Assembly (NCBI GenBank): GCA_029247025.1
Contig: JAQWLZ010000050.1
Coordinates: forward strand, 1 to 36,258
Direction of reading: 5' to 3'
Source of the DNA: Alphaproteobacteria bacterium
GTDB lineage: Bacteria > Pseudomonadota > Alphaproteobacteria > TMED109
Length of the DNA stretch: 36,258 nt
Of the stretch, positions 1-7,977 are shown piece by piece (the stretch's first letter is position 1; every line of letters begins with the position of its first letter). The position numbers and the translations under genes were made by a program. The notes below the pieces were generated by a model, which was not told where the DNA came from, searched no databases, and worked only from the letters and a program-made list of their open reading frames with translations.

Positions 1-883
1 CAAAGCGCATTTCGCAATAATCATCAAATGAATTATCAAAAATATATGAAAAATTATCATCTAAAATATCGAAGATTGATTCAAGTTTTGGATAAAATAA
101 ACTAGCCCAGTGTTCTAAGCCAGGATAATGTATTCCTTGGGATATAGACTGAAAAAATTCATCTTGTGATGCATTAACCCCAAAGTTTTTTCTATAATTG
201 TATTTAAATAAATCAATATTATCGGTATTTAAAAGTATTTCAGAAATTGGTAATACTGTTACAGTATTAATTGAAACTTTTGTAAGTTGAGTTAAAGGGT
301 CAAAAAACTTTAATTCTTCTATTTCATCTCCAAAGAAATCAATTCTTATAGGATCCATATAATTAGGTGAATAAATATCTACAATACCTCCCCTAACAGT
401 AATTTCTCCAATATCCATTACATTACCAGTCCTTCTATAGCCTGTATCAATTGCATTTTTTACAAAGGAGGATAAATTTATTTCGGCCCCTATAGTTAAC
501 TCCCTAATATTATTAGGAAAATATTTTAAGGGTATATTTTTTTGTATCAAAGCGTTTACTGTTATTATTACCAAACGAACTGGATTATTATTATCTATTA
601 TTTTTAAAAAACTATTTATTCTTTCTCCTGAAACCCGAGTACTAGGAGATAAACTATCGTAAGGCAAACAATCCCATGCTGGAATATTTACATAATTAAT
701 ATCTGGATAAAGCTGCTCAAATAACTTAGAAATTTTATATAATTTATCTTCATTTTTTACTACATATACAATAGATATTTCATTATCTCTTAATATTGTG
801 TCTCCAATAGAAAACACATCAAGTCCTTCTATTATACCTCCAATATTCTTAGTATTATTATCTTTAATAAATGATTTAAGAAT
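1..883 (-). CDS. mfd: Transcription-repair coupling factor Mfd, N-terminal part (cut by window edge)
   Basis: Mfd is the ATP-dependent translocase that removes stalled RNA polymerase and recruits UvrA. Only about 294 N-terminal codons are present, the UvrB-homology part; the RNAP-interaction and helicase domains lie beyond base 1. Reading the minus strand gives an uninterrupted frame with typical Mfd segments such as GGIIEGLDVFSIGD, IPAWDCLPYD and GGIVDIYSPNYMDPIRIDFFGDEIE. No ATG, GTG or TTG precedes the conserved IEGLDVF segment in this frame. The frame opens after a TGA with ACA ATT CTT AAA, so ATT at 881-883, overlapping the sdhE stop, is the likeliest start; a GTG about 22 codons further in would remove conserved sequence. 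Placement directly behind sdhE, in the same direction, supports the identity. Confidence 0.88.
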   Translation of the reverse strand, partial: MLKSFIKDNNTKNIGGIIEGLDVFSIGDTILRDNEISIVYVVKNEDKLYKISKLFEQLYPDINYVNIPAWDCLPYDSLSPSTRVSGERINSFLKIIDNNNPVRLVIITVNALIQKNIPLKYFPNNIRELTIGAEINLSSFVKNAIDTGYRRTGNVMDIGEITVRGGIVDIYSPNYMDPIRIDFFGDEIEELKFFDPLTQLTKVSINTVTVLPISEILLNTDNIDLFKYNYRKNFGVNASQDEFFQSISQGIHYPGLEHWASLFYPKLESIFDILDDNFSYIFDNSFDDYCEMRF

Positions 884-1145
884 TGTTCAATCCGTTTTTA
901 TTTGAATAAATTTCTAATTTATCTCTTAAACTATCTGATAGGTTTTTTGGCCAATTAATTTTACTAGTAAAACAATTATATAAATCATTATCCGATAATG
1001 GTATAATAAAATTTTCAATTTCATTAATCTCTTTTACTGTAAAATCTGTCTGAAACGTATCGAAGAAACCACCCATTAATATATCCATTTCTCTCATTCC
1101 CCGATGCCATGATCTAAACTTTAATTTTTTAAGTTTTTTATTCAC
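876..1145 (-). CDS. sdhE: Succinate dehydrogenase flavinylation factor SdhE (YgfY/CptB family)
   Basis: This small cytoplasmic protein of 89 aa helps attach FAD covalently to the succinate dehydrogenase flavoprotein. The hallmark RG..E motif is present as WHRGMREMD (R15, G16, E19), followed by the usual acidic helical region with NWP-like spacing (INWPKNLSD). The length matches the family (80-95 aa). The start is GTG at 1143-1145, with an AAGGA sequence about 11 bases upstream; no ATG lies before the conserved RSWHRG segment. The gene is divergent from recG and overlaps the presumed mfd start by 8 bases, so the two are probably cotranscribed. Confidence 0.85.
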   Translation of the reverse strand: MNKKLKKLKFRSWHRGMREMDILMGGFFDTFQTDFTVKEINEIENFIIPLSDNDLYNCFTSKINWPKNLSDSLRDKLEIYSNKNGLNNS

Positions 1146-1236
1146 TTTTCTAATATCCTTAAAAATTATATATTGCAGTTATCATCATATAATAAAAAAC
1201 ACAGTGATTATAATATATGTAGGAGCAAAATACATA

Positions 1237-3318
1237 ATGTCTCTAAAATTACTAGATGAATTATATAATAAAATTGATAAATTAAATGGATTTGGCCCAA
1301 AAAATATAATTTTATTTGATAAACTATGTGGCAGTAGATTATTAGATATTATATTTCATCTCCCAAATTCAATAATAAAAAGGGTAAAAATTAATTCATT
1401 AAAAGATGAATATATATATAAAAGAATAATTATAAACGGAAAAGTTAAAAGTACTTGGTTTAGCTATAAGAAACCCAAAATATCCATAGTAACATTAGAG
1501 GTTAGGAACCAAATATTAGAGATTATTTAATTTAATGTTAATCGAAATTGGTTTTTTAATAATTTTATAAAAGATAATGAAGTTATAATTAGTGGAGAGC
1601 TAATAAAAAAAGGAAATAAATGGCAAGTAATTCACCCAGATTATATAAAAAATAAAAAATTAGAAGAAATTATTCCTATTTATGAAACTACATATCCACT
1701 AACTTCAGGCTTATCCCATAAAAAAATTAAGGCTGCAGTAAAATATTCTACTTCAGAAATTCCAGGATTCAGTGAATGGATCGATTCAGAATTATTAAAA
1801 GATAAAAATTGGCAAAGTTTTAATAAATCGCTATTAAAATTACATTTTCCAAAAACATTAGAAGAAGTTGAAAATGCCCATCTATATAAAGAGAGGCTAG
1901 CATATGATGAAGCTCTTTCCAGACAATTAGCTTTAAATTTAATTAGAAAGCATAAACATAAAACCGAACAAAAAACTTTAATAAATATTAACACATTAAA
2001 AGAGAAGTTAATTAATAATCTGCCTTTTAAGCTAACTGATGATCAGCAGGATGTTTTAAAAATAATATATGAAGATATCAACTTAAATAAAAGAATGTAT
2101 AGACTCTTGCAAGGAGATGTAGGAAGCGGAAAAACTATAGTTGCATTCCTATCAATTCTTCATGTAGTGGAGCATGGATTCCAAGGTGCATTAATGGCTC
2201 CTACAGAAATTCTTGCATATCAACATTATTTATTCTTCAAAAAATATGAGAATATTCTGGGTATTCGTATAGCTTTATTAACTAGTAAAATGCAAAAAAA
2301 TATAAAAATAAATATTATTGATGATATTAATAATGGAAAAATTAATATTATAATTGGGACACATGCGCTAATTCAATCAAATATTAAATTTAAAAACTTA
2401 AGATTAGCCATTATTGATGAACAACATAGGTTTGGAGTTTATCAACGATTAGAGTTATCTAAAAAATCTCCAAATACAGATTTTATGGTTATGACTGCGA
2501 CACCTATTCCTCGAACTTTAGTTCTAACAGATTATGGCGATATGGATATATCCATAATACACTCTAAACCAATAAATAGAGCAAAAATAGAAACAATTAG
2601 TGTTAGTATTCCCAGAATGAACGAAGTTATTAAAGCTATTTCTCGGGCAATAAAAAATAACGAACAAATATTTTGGGTTTGTCCCTTAGTAAAAGATTCT
2701 GAAAAACTAGATTTAGCTGCAGCAGAAACAAGACAAAAATATTTAAATAATATTTTTCCAAATAATGTAGCTATCGTACATGGTCAAATGGATAGCCGGG
2801 ATAAAGAAAATTCATTACTTCAATTTAGTAAAAACGAAAAAAAAATATTAGTTTCAACGACTGTAATTGAAGTAGGTATAGATATACCAAATGCAACAAT
2901 AATGATTATCGAGCACGCAGAAAGGTTTGGCTTAGCTCAATTACACCAACTTAGAGGAAGAATTGGTAGAGGTACAAAAAATTCGGTCTGTATATTACTT
3001 TATGATCAAAAAATAGGAGAAATAGCCAGAGAACGCTTAACAGTTATGAGAGAAACAAACAATGGTTTCTTAATATCTGAAAAAGATTTAAAGCTTAGAG
3101 GTGCAGGTGAAATATTAGGGACAAAACAATCAGGCGGTCAAATGTTTAAAATATTAGATATTAATATACATGAAAATTTAATTAAAATAGCAAATAAAAA
3201 TTCAAAAATGATTATAAATAGAAACCCTAATCTTATCGGAATAGAAGGTGAAAAACTTAAACAACTTTTATATTTGTTCGGTCAAGATAAGGCAGTAAAA
3301 CTTATTAAATCTGGCTAA
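1237..3318 (+). pseudogene. recG: ATP-dependent DNA helicase RecG, interrupted by an in-frame TAA
   Basis: RecG remodels stalled forks and branched DNA. The frame from ATG 1237 (AGGAG 11 bases upstream) to TAA 3318 spans 694 codons counting the terminal stop, normal for RecG, but TAA at 1528-1530 interrupts it at codon 98. The same frame continues after the stop with clear RecG wedge-domain sequence (FNVNRNWFFNNF, EVIISGELIKKGNKW, HPDYI), so no frameshift is needed. Helicase motifs follow: Walker A GDVGSGKT at residues 293-300, DEQHRFG box from residue 394, TATPIPRT, then HGQMDSRDKE and QLRGRIGRG of the second RecA-like domain. The context GAG ATT ATT TAA TTT AAT suggests a TAT or similar codon became TAA. 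The second half has an internal ATG at 2095, so a fragment lacking the wedge might be made. A sequencing error is a live alternative. Confidence 0.85.
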
Positions 3319-3326
3319 TTTATATA

Positions 3327-3977
3327 CTAATTTTTATTTTTCATATATTTTTTTTTAAACTTTGGTGTAACTATACCACCAGATATCACCATTTTTATAC
3401 CTTCTTCTACATTCATATTTAAAACTCTTAAATCTTTTCTAGGAACAAAAAGTAAAAAACCTGACGTTGGATTTGGAGTAGTTGGTAAAAATACGTTAAC
3501 TAGTTCGTCTTTTGATGTTTCTTGAACTTCTCCTTGAGTCTCTCCTGTAATAAAACCAATTGCCCATATTCCTTTTCGTGGATATTCAATTAATACTACT
3601 TCTCGAAAAGATTTTGATGATGTTTTAAGTACACTTTCAAAGATTTGTTTTAAGGCACCATATACCGATCTAATAATAGGTAATCGAGCTATAATTCTTT
3701 CACCTAATTTAATAATATATCTGCCAATAATTCCTGCTGTTAAAAATCCTATAAAAGTTAACATAATAAAAACAATTAAAAGCCCAATTCCAGGTACCTC
3801 AAAGGGCAAAATATTATCATAATGATATTTTACTGGTATGATATTTCTTACTTTACTATCAATGAAACCAATAAATAATAAAGATACATAAAAAGTTAAT
3901 CCTATTGGCGCTGTAACAATTATACCAGTAAGAAAGTATCCTCTAATTTTTGTAAATATACTTTTTGTATCTTTCAT
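3327..3977 (-). CDS. DUF502 family inner-membrane protein
   Basis: This 216-aa integral membrane protein belongs to the DUF502 family, whose function is not established. A cytoplasmic N-terminus leads into transmembrane segments at about residues 12-36 and 60-86. The family-typical soluble part follows: RLPIIRSVYGALKQIFESV, then the VVLIEYPRKGIWAIGFITG strand pair, FLPTTPNPTSGFLLFVPR, and IKMVISGGIVTP near the C-terminus. The length is usual for the family. It ends 8 bases from the convergent recG end and lies 19 bases downstream of the dehalogenase-like gene, so it may share that transcript. Family assignment is confident; the role is unknown. Confidence 0.82.
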   Translation of the reverse strand: MKDTKSIFTKIRGYFLTGIIVTAPIGLTFYVSLLFIGFIDSKVRNIIPVKYHYDNILPFEVPGIGLLIVFIMLTFIGFLTAGIIGRYIIKLGERIIARLPIIRSVYGALKQIFESVLKTSSKSFREVVLIEYPRKGIWAIGFITGETQGEVQETSKDELVNVFLPTTPNPTSGFLLFVPRKDLRVLNMNVEEGIKMVISGGIVTPKFKKKYMKNKN

Positions 3978-3996
3978 ATTAATCCAATTATATTTC

Positions 3997-4866
3997 TCAT
4001 TTATTTAAAAAATTATTAATTAATTCATAAGTTTCCATAGGTTTTTCTTCAGGAAGAAAATGTCCACAATTTACACTTTCTCCTTCTACATTATTTGCCC
4101 AGTCTTTCCAAACTTTTATAGGGTCATATAGTTCTTCTACTGTAGCCTTTGCTCCCCAAAGTACTTGGAGAGGACAAGTTATTTTCTTACTGAAATCTTC
4201 CTTATGATGAACTAAATCAATACTTGCTCCTGCCCTATAATCTTCGCAGGATGCATGAATAGTTTCAGATGTAAAACATCTTAAATATTCATTTATTATT
4301 TTTTCGTCTAAATAATCATTATTTGCCCCCCACATCTTAAGCTTTGATCTAATGTAATATTCTGGATCCTTTCCAATCATAGTCTCAGGGTGAGGAAATG
4401 ATTGTATCAAGAAAAACCAATGATAATAGCGTCTAGCTAATAAAGCATTAGTATTCTCAAATACATGGGAAGTTGGCACTATATCCAATAGAGAAAGTTT
4501 ATTAATACTATTTGGATAGTCTATAGCCATTCTATGTCCAACTCTACCTCCTCTATCATGTCCAACTAAATAATATTTATCAAAGCCGAGTTTTTTCATT
4601 AATTCATTTTGATCAAAAGCCATAGATTTTTTTGAATAAGTAAGGTGTTTATCATCTGATTTTGGTTTATCACTATCCCCATAACCTCTCAAATCAGAAC
4701 ATACTACTGTGTAATTTTTAGCAAATAAATGTGCAACTTTTCTCCATAAAATATGAGTTTGTGGATAACCATGAAGAAGAAGCAAAGGTTCACCTTTACC
4801 CCCTATTTTATAATTTATATTTATACCATCAACGGTAATTTTATTTTCTGAAAAATTTTCAAACAT
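3997..4866 (-). CDS. Alpha/beta hydrolase of the fluoroacetate/haloacetate dehalogenase type
   Basis: This 289-aa soluble alpha/beta hydrolase has the full fluoroacetate dehalogenase residue set. The nucleophile is D104 in GHDRGGRVGHR, with R105 and R108 placed to bind the substrate carboxylate. The acid residue is D128 (LLDIVP), the halide pocket pair H149-W150 (YYHWFF) with Y210 (CEDYRAG), and the catalytic base H269 (CGHFLP). The oxyanion region is LHGYPQTH at 31-38. The start ATG has a strong GAGGAG site three bases upstream, so it is secure. A related epoxide hydrolase would also use Asp, but the R-x-x-R plus His-Trp-Tyr pattern favours haloacid cleavage or a related 2-substituted short acid. 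It has no signal peptide. The native substrate in the sea is unknown. Confidence 0.82.
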   Translation of the reverse strand: MFENFSENKITVDGININYKIGGKGEPLLLLHGYPQTHILWRKVAHLFAKNYTVVCSDLRGYGDSDKPKSDDKHLTYSKKSMAFDQNELMKKLGFDKYYLVGHDRGGRVGHRMAIDYPNSINKLSLLDIVPTSHVFENTNALLARRYYHWFFLIQSFPHPETMIGKDPEYYIRSKLKMWGANNDYLDEKIINEYLRCFTSETIHASCEDYRAGASIDLVHHKEDFSKKITCPLQVLWGAKATVEELYDPIKVWKDWANNVEGESVNCGHFLPEEKPMETYELINNFLNK

Positions 4867-4951
4867 GGGCTCCTCAAATAATATTAAAAGTAATTAATTA
4901 TATCTTAATTATATGTTATATATAACATTTAATTAACAGAAATTTATTCTT

Positions 4952-5425
4952 ATGATTAAATATTTTTTATTATGCACATATATATGTTTTTTAAGTACTC
5001 TTTGCTATAAATATACTTTTTCTTATGATGAAGGTGATTTAGAAAAACTTCTTATAGATAACGAATGTATTAATTGTGATTTATCTGAAGCAGACTTAAG
5101 AAAACAAAATTTAGTTGGAGCAAACCTAGAAGGTTCAAATTTAGACAAAGCTAATTTATGGAGAGCAAATTTAGAAGGAGCAAACCTTAAAAACTGCTCT
5201 TTAGAAGGTGCTAATATTAGAAGAGTTAATCTACAAAATACTAATTTGGATAATAGTTCATTTAGGTGGGCAATAATTAGGCATTCAATGATGGATGGTG
5301 CTTCAGCAATAAATGCTGATTTTAGAAAAGCTGGAATAAGAAAAACAAGCTTTAAAAATGTTATTTTATGTAATAGTAATATGAAATATGGAATTGATAA
5401 CTCAGGATGTAAGAAAAATGATTAA
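4952..5425 (+). CDS. Exported pentapeptide-repeat protein
   Basis: This 157-aa protein starts with a hydrophobic export signal (MIKYFLLCTYICFLS) ending near residue 24. After a short CINCDLSEADL cap, tandem A(D/N)LXX pentapeptide repeats run from about residue 42 to 145, for example ANLEGSNLDKANLWRANLEGANL. Such repeats form a right-handed quadrilateral beta helix. The C-x-x-C at the repeat entrance (CINC) and the cysteine near the C-terminus may form disulfides in the periplasm. The biochemical role is unknown. The reading frame overlaps the start of the next gene by 8 bases, so the two are translationally coupled. The region 4867-4951 is a divergent promoter region shared with the hydrolase gene. 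Confidence 0.8.
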   Translation: MIKYFLLCTYICFLSTLCYKYTFSYDEGDLEKLLIDNECINCDLSEADLRKQNLVGANLEGSNLDKANLWRANLEGANLKNCSLEGANIRRVNLQNTNLDNSSFRWAIIRHSMMDGASAINADFRKAGIRKTSFKNVILCNSNMKYGIDNSGCKKND

Positions 5426-5933
5426 ATTATTAAAAATTATTATTATTATTCTAGTAATCTCACCAAAAGTATTAATGTCTGCTGATATGTCTGGTTACTT
5501 GTTAAGTAAAGCTATCAAAGAATTTAATAATAAAAACTATGAGTCTGCTTATAAATCTCTTACAAATATAGCTCCGACAGGAAACCCAGTAGCAAATTAT
5601 CTTTTGGGACAAATGTATTTAAAAGGATTAGGTATAGAACCTAATTATAAAATTGCGTATGATAAAATCTTATACTCTTCACAAAAATTATTTAAACATG
5701 ATAAATCTTTAGCAATAGAATCTCAAATTACACTTTCAAATATGTATGCTAATGGTATTGGAACTGATATTGACGCATCAAAAGCCTATATGTGGTCATT
5801 CATAGCTTATAAAACTAGTGAAAACATACATTTAACATACCTAGAAAGTCTTAAATCATCTGTGGCAGTAGATGATATTAAGGATATAGAAAAAAAAGGC
5901 CTAAAACTTTTAAAAAATATTATAAAAGATTAA
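5418..5933 (+). CDS. Exported Sel1-like (TPR-type) repeat protein
   Basis: This protein of about 171 aa probably starts at ATG 5418, which opens a signal peptide (MIKLLKIIIIILVISPKVLMSAD). The longer in-frame start at 5388 would add ten charged residues ahead of it and is less likely. Two Sel1-type repeats are visible: ANYLLGQMYLKGLGIEPNYKIAYD, shown here as two adjoining helices, and LSNMYANGIGTDIDASKAYM. Both have the G.G.. turn and the A.... helix pairs of the family. Sel1 repeats usually mediate protein-protein contacts. The start overlaps the stop of the upstream pentapeptide gene, which suggests a two-gene unit of periplasmic proteins. No specific function can be assigned. Confidence 0.75.
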   Translation: MIKLLKIIIIILVISPKVLMSADMSGYLLSKAIKEFNNKNYESAYKSLTNIAPTGNPVANYLLGQMYLKGLGIEPNYKIAYDKILYSSQKLFKHDKSLAIESQITLSNMYANGIGTDIDASKAYMWSFIAYKTSENIHLTYLESLKSSVAVDDIKDIEKKGLKLLKNIIKD

Positions 5934-5934
5934 C

Positions 5935-6261
5935 TTATTTCATTATTGATAAGTCAGTTGATTGAAGGTTTTTTACCACTATAGCATCTCTATCAATTAA
6001 TGTTGCAACTATAGGAGCTATTTCCTTTACCCATCTATCGCTTTTATAGACTTTTTCATATAGATTGTCTTTATGCTCTAAATTTTTAAAGCGACTGATC
6101 CAAATATATGTCTCATCATCATCTTGAACAGAAAAACTGCCGTGTATGACCATTCCCTTTGAGACTTGAAATGGTATAATTGTTTTTTCCATATAGCTTA
6201 ACCATTCTTTCATCTTTCCAGGGAAGATCTTATATGTTCTTAATTCAAAAAATGCTGGCAT
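5935..6261 (-). CDS. NIPSNAP family protein
   Basis: This 108-aa ferredoxin-like-fold protein has the NIPSNAP signature: FFELRTYKIFPGKMKEWL at the N-terminus, GSFSVQDDDETYIWISRFK in the middle and a W after the conserved helix (YKSDRWVKEI). The length is standard for single-domain bacterial members. The function of most is unknown; some sit beside catabolic genes. It lies 9 bases downstream of a methyltransferase gene and is probably cotranscribed with it. The start ATG has TAGGAG 8 bases upstream. Its stop lies one base from the convergent Sel1 gene end. Confidence 0.78.
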   Translation of the reverse strand: MPAFFELRTYKIFPGKMKEWLSYMEKTIIPFQVSKGMVIHGSFSVQDDDETYIWISRFKNLEHKDNLYEKVYKSDRWVKEIAPIVATLIDRDAIVVKNLQSTDLSIMK

Positions 6262-6270
6262 TATATTCTC

Positions 6271-6957
6271 CTATATTTTATTTTTTAAAATATTTAATCT
6301 CATCGGCTGAATAAATTCATATTTATTATTAGAATAATGTGATAAATTATTAAATTCATTTAATAAAAACTCTTTATTATTCTTTATATAAGTAATCCTA
6401 TTTGCATCTACTTTTGATAAAAAATTAATACAATCATCACCATTATTAAAAGCTTTAACTTCACTATATATCAACTCTTTAACAATTTTTAAATTATACT
6501 TATTACAATTATTAATAGCTCTATATGCTTCATTTCTCACTTTTGTTTCATCATCTATATTTTTAACAAAATCATGAAAGTTTCCTTCAGCAATTGGTTC
6601 AATAATTAAAATACTTCCATTATTACTAATTTTATTTTTACAATGCTCTATAGATTTTTCCATTAAATTAATTGGAATATGATGCAAACTATTAAAAAAA
6701 AATATTAAATCATACACATTTATTAGACTATTAATATTTTCTGCACCTGCTTTCATAAAATTTATTTTATTATTATAATCTTTCTTTTTAGCGTCACTTA
6801 TTTGCCCTTCAGATGGGTCTATAGCATCAACTTGACTTCCATTATCACTTGCCCAATGACTAAACCAACCATTTCCACATCCTACATCTAATACAATTTT
6901 ATCTTCTAAGTTTATCTCATTTATTAATATATTTTTTGATTCATTCCAGCCCGACAT
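6271..6957 (-). CDS. Class I SAM-dependent methyltransferase
   Basis: This 228-aa cytoplasmic enzyme has a Rossmann-type methyltransferase N-terminal half. Motif I VLDVGCGNGWFSHWA at residues 23-37 binds SAM, the acidic residue after strand 2 is in DAIDPSEG, motif post-II is INFMKAGAENI, and motif IV is LIFFFNSLHHIP. The second half, with the IIEP strand and many Asn and Lys residues, does not identify the substrate. UbiG/UbiE-like small-molecule or lipid methylation is possible but unproven. Its start has AGGTG a few bases upstream. NIPSNAP follows after 9 bases. Confidence 0.78.
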   Translation of the reverse strand: MSGWNESKNILINEINLEDKIVLDVGCGNGWFSHWASDNGSQVDAIDPSEGQISDAKKKDYNNKINFMKAGAENINSLINVYDLIFFFNSLHHIPINLMEKSIEHCKNKISNNGSILIIEPIAEGNFHDFVKNIDDETKVRNEAYRAINNCNKYNLKIVKELIYSEVKAFNNGDDCINFLSKVDANRITYIKNNKEFLLNEFNNLSHYSNNKYEFIQPMRLNILKNKI

Positions 6958-7030
6958 TTTACACCTAAATATATTTGTTCTCTTTTTGTTCTTATGTTAA
7001 AATAGTATTCCAAAAAGGAAGATAAAATTA

Positions 7031-7216
7031 ATGAAACATAAAGATCAAAACAATTTACCATTTATACATAAAGATACAAAAAAAATAACTAAAAATGGTA
7101 AAATATTACTAGTAATAGAAAAAAACAAATATTTATTGGAATACAATAATAAAAAATACATTTGTATAATAAACAATAAAAAAGAAATTTGTGCTTGTTA
7201 TAGTTTATGGAGCTAA
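7031..7216 (+). CDS. Small hypothetical protein (61 aa)
   Basis: I do not recognise this protein. It is 61 residues, very Lys/Asn/Ile-rich, with alternating hydrophobic and charged residues (GKILLVIEKNKYLLEYNN then KKYICIINNK) that suggest three or four short beta strands. It has a C-A-C near the C-terminus. AAGGAAG lies 10 bases before the ATG, which supports real translation. The gene is divergent from the methyltransferase gene and ends just before the convergent tRNA-Leu. There is a faint beta-strand resemblance to HemP-type small proteins, but the diagnostic C-terminal motif is missing, so no function is claimed. Confidence 0.5.
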   Translation: MKHKDQNNLPFIHKDTKKITKNGKILLVIEKNKYLLEYNNKKYICIINNKKEICACYSLWS

Positions 7217-7229
7217 AATTTAATATAAG

Positions 7230-7316
7230 TGGTGCGGCCAAGAGGACTTGAACCTCCACGAGATCTCTCTCACAACGACCTCAACGTTGCGCGTCTACCA
7301 GTTCCGCCATGGCCGC
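7230..7316 (-). tRNA. tRNA-Leu (anticodon GAG)
   Basis: The minus strand folds into a complete tRNA of 87 nt including an encoded CCA. The acceptor stem GCGGCCA pairs with TGGCCGC, followed by A and CCA. The D arm carries GGCGGAACTGGTAGACGC, the anticodon stem CAACG/CGTTG encloses loop TTGAGGT (anticodon GAG), and a long class II variable arm is present, as expected for leucine. The T arm contains GTTCAAGTC. It sits between the mobA gene and the 61-aa gene and shows no sign of insertion. Confidence 0.95.
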
Positions 7317-7349
7317 AATGTGTAAAAAATACCAAAGAAATCACAACCG

Positions 7350-7952
7350 TCAACTTTTAATATATTTTTCAGCTAATGCAATATCTTCCGGTTTATTTAT
7401 ATTAAAGAAGGGGTCTATATCATTAAAACTCCAATCTATTATAGAAACATTATAAGATGAAGTAAATGCATCTATTTTTCTTACTCCATCACTTAAAGCT
7501 TTATCTAAATGATTATCTAAAGAAAGTGACCACATACTAATAACTGGATAAATATTATTATTAGATGAAGCAAAGATTATATCAGGTTTATTTATTTTTA
7601 ATTCTAAGGACATCCTGTGAACTAAATCTAAGGGCAATAGAGGTGTATCAACTGGCACAGTTACAACATGTGAAACTGGATTAGTAGACTTTTTTGCCCA
7701 TTTTATTGCAGATGAAATACCTGCTAATGGTCCTGAGCCTCCCTCCTCTGTAATTAAATCCTCTATAATAGAGTATTTATATTCTAAAAAATCATTTTTA
7801 TGTCTTGTATTTATGGCTACTCTGTCAACTTGAGATTCAATTTTTTGCAAAACTAAATCAATTAAAGGAACACCTGAAATATTTATAAATGCTTTACCCT
7901 TACCTCCTAATCTTCTTGCACTTCCTCCTGCTAATATAACCCCAGGAAACAT
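7350..7952 (-). CDS. mobA: Molybdenum cofactor guanylyltransferase MobA
   Basis: MobA attaches GMP to molybdopterin, giving the guanine-dinucleotide form that bis-MGD enzymes such as the neighbouring formate dehydrogenase need. This 200-aa protein has the nucleotidyltransferase loop LAGGSARRLGGKGKAFI at residues 7-23, GSGPLAGI at 73-80 and the metal-binding D102 in VPVDTPLLP. The length matches the family. It is the last gene of the fds-oxlT-fdhD-mobA run and lies 25 bases after fdhD, so it is probably cotranscribed. The matching mobB lies in the divergent unit at 17.05 kb. Confidence 0.9.
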   Translation of the reverse strand: MFPGVILAGGSARRLGGKGKAFINISGVPLIDLVLQKIESQVDRVAINTRHKNDFLEYKYSIIEDLITEEGGSGPLAGISSAIKWAKKSTNPVSHVVTVPVDTPLLPLDLVHRMSLELKINKPDIIFASSNNNIYPVISMWSLSLDNHLDKALSDGVRKIDAFTSSYNVSIIDWSFNDIDPFFNINKPEDIALAEKYIKS

Positions 7953-7977
7953 TTATAAAGCAAACATAAAATAAATA

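Noticed and set aside
1204-1236. GTG at 1204 as recG start
   Set aside because: It adds eleven residues not typical of RecG; ATG 1237 has an AGGAG site and a standard N-terminus.
1204-1530. recG as two separate genes (short N-terminal protein plus 407-aa helicase)
   Set aside because: The same frame continues through the intervening 560 bases with RecG wedge sequence, and only one stop codon breaks it.
5388-5417. Upstream start of the Sel1-repeat gene
   Set aside because: It would place charged residues before the signal peptide; ATG 5418 opens the signal peptide directly and overlaps the upstream stop.
7031-7216. HemP-like hemin uptake protein
   Set aside because: The strand pattern is slightly similar, but the diagnostic C-terminal GKLILTK-type motif is absent.
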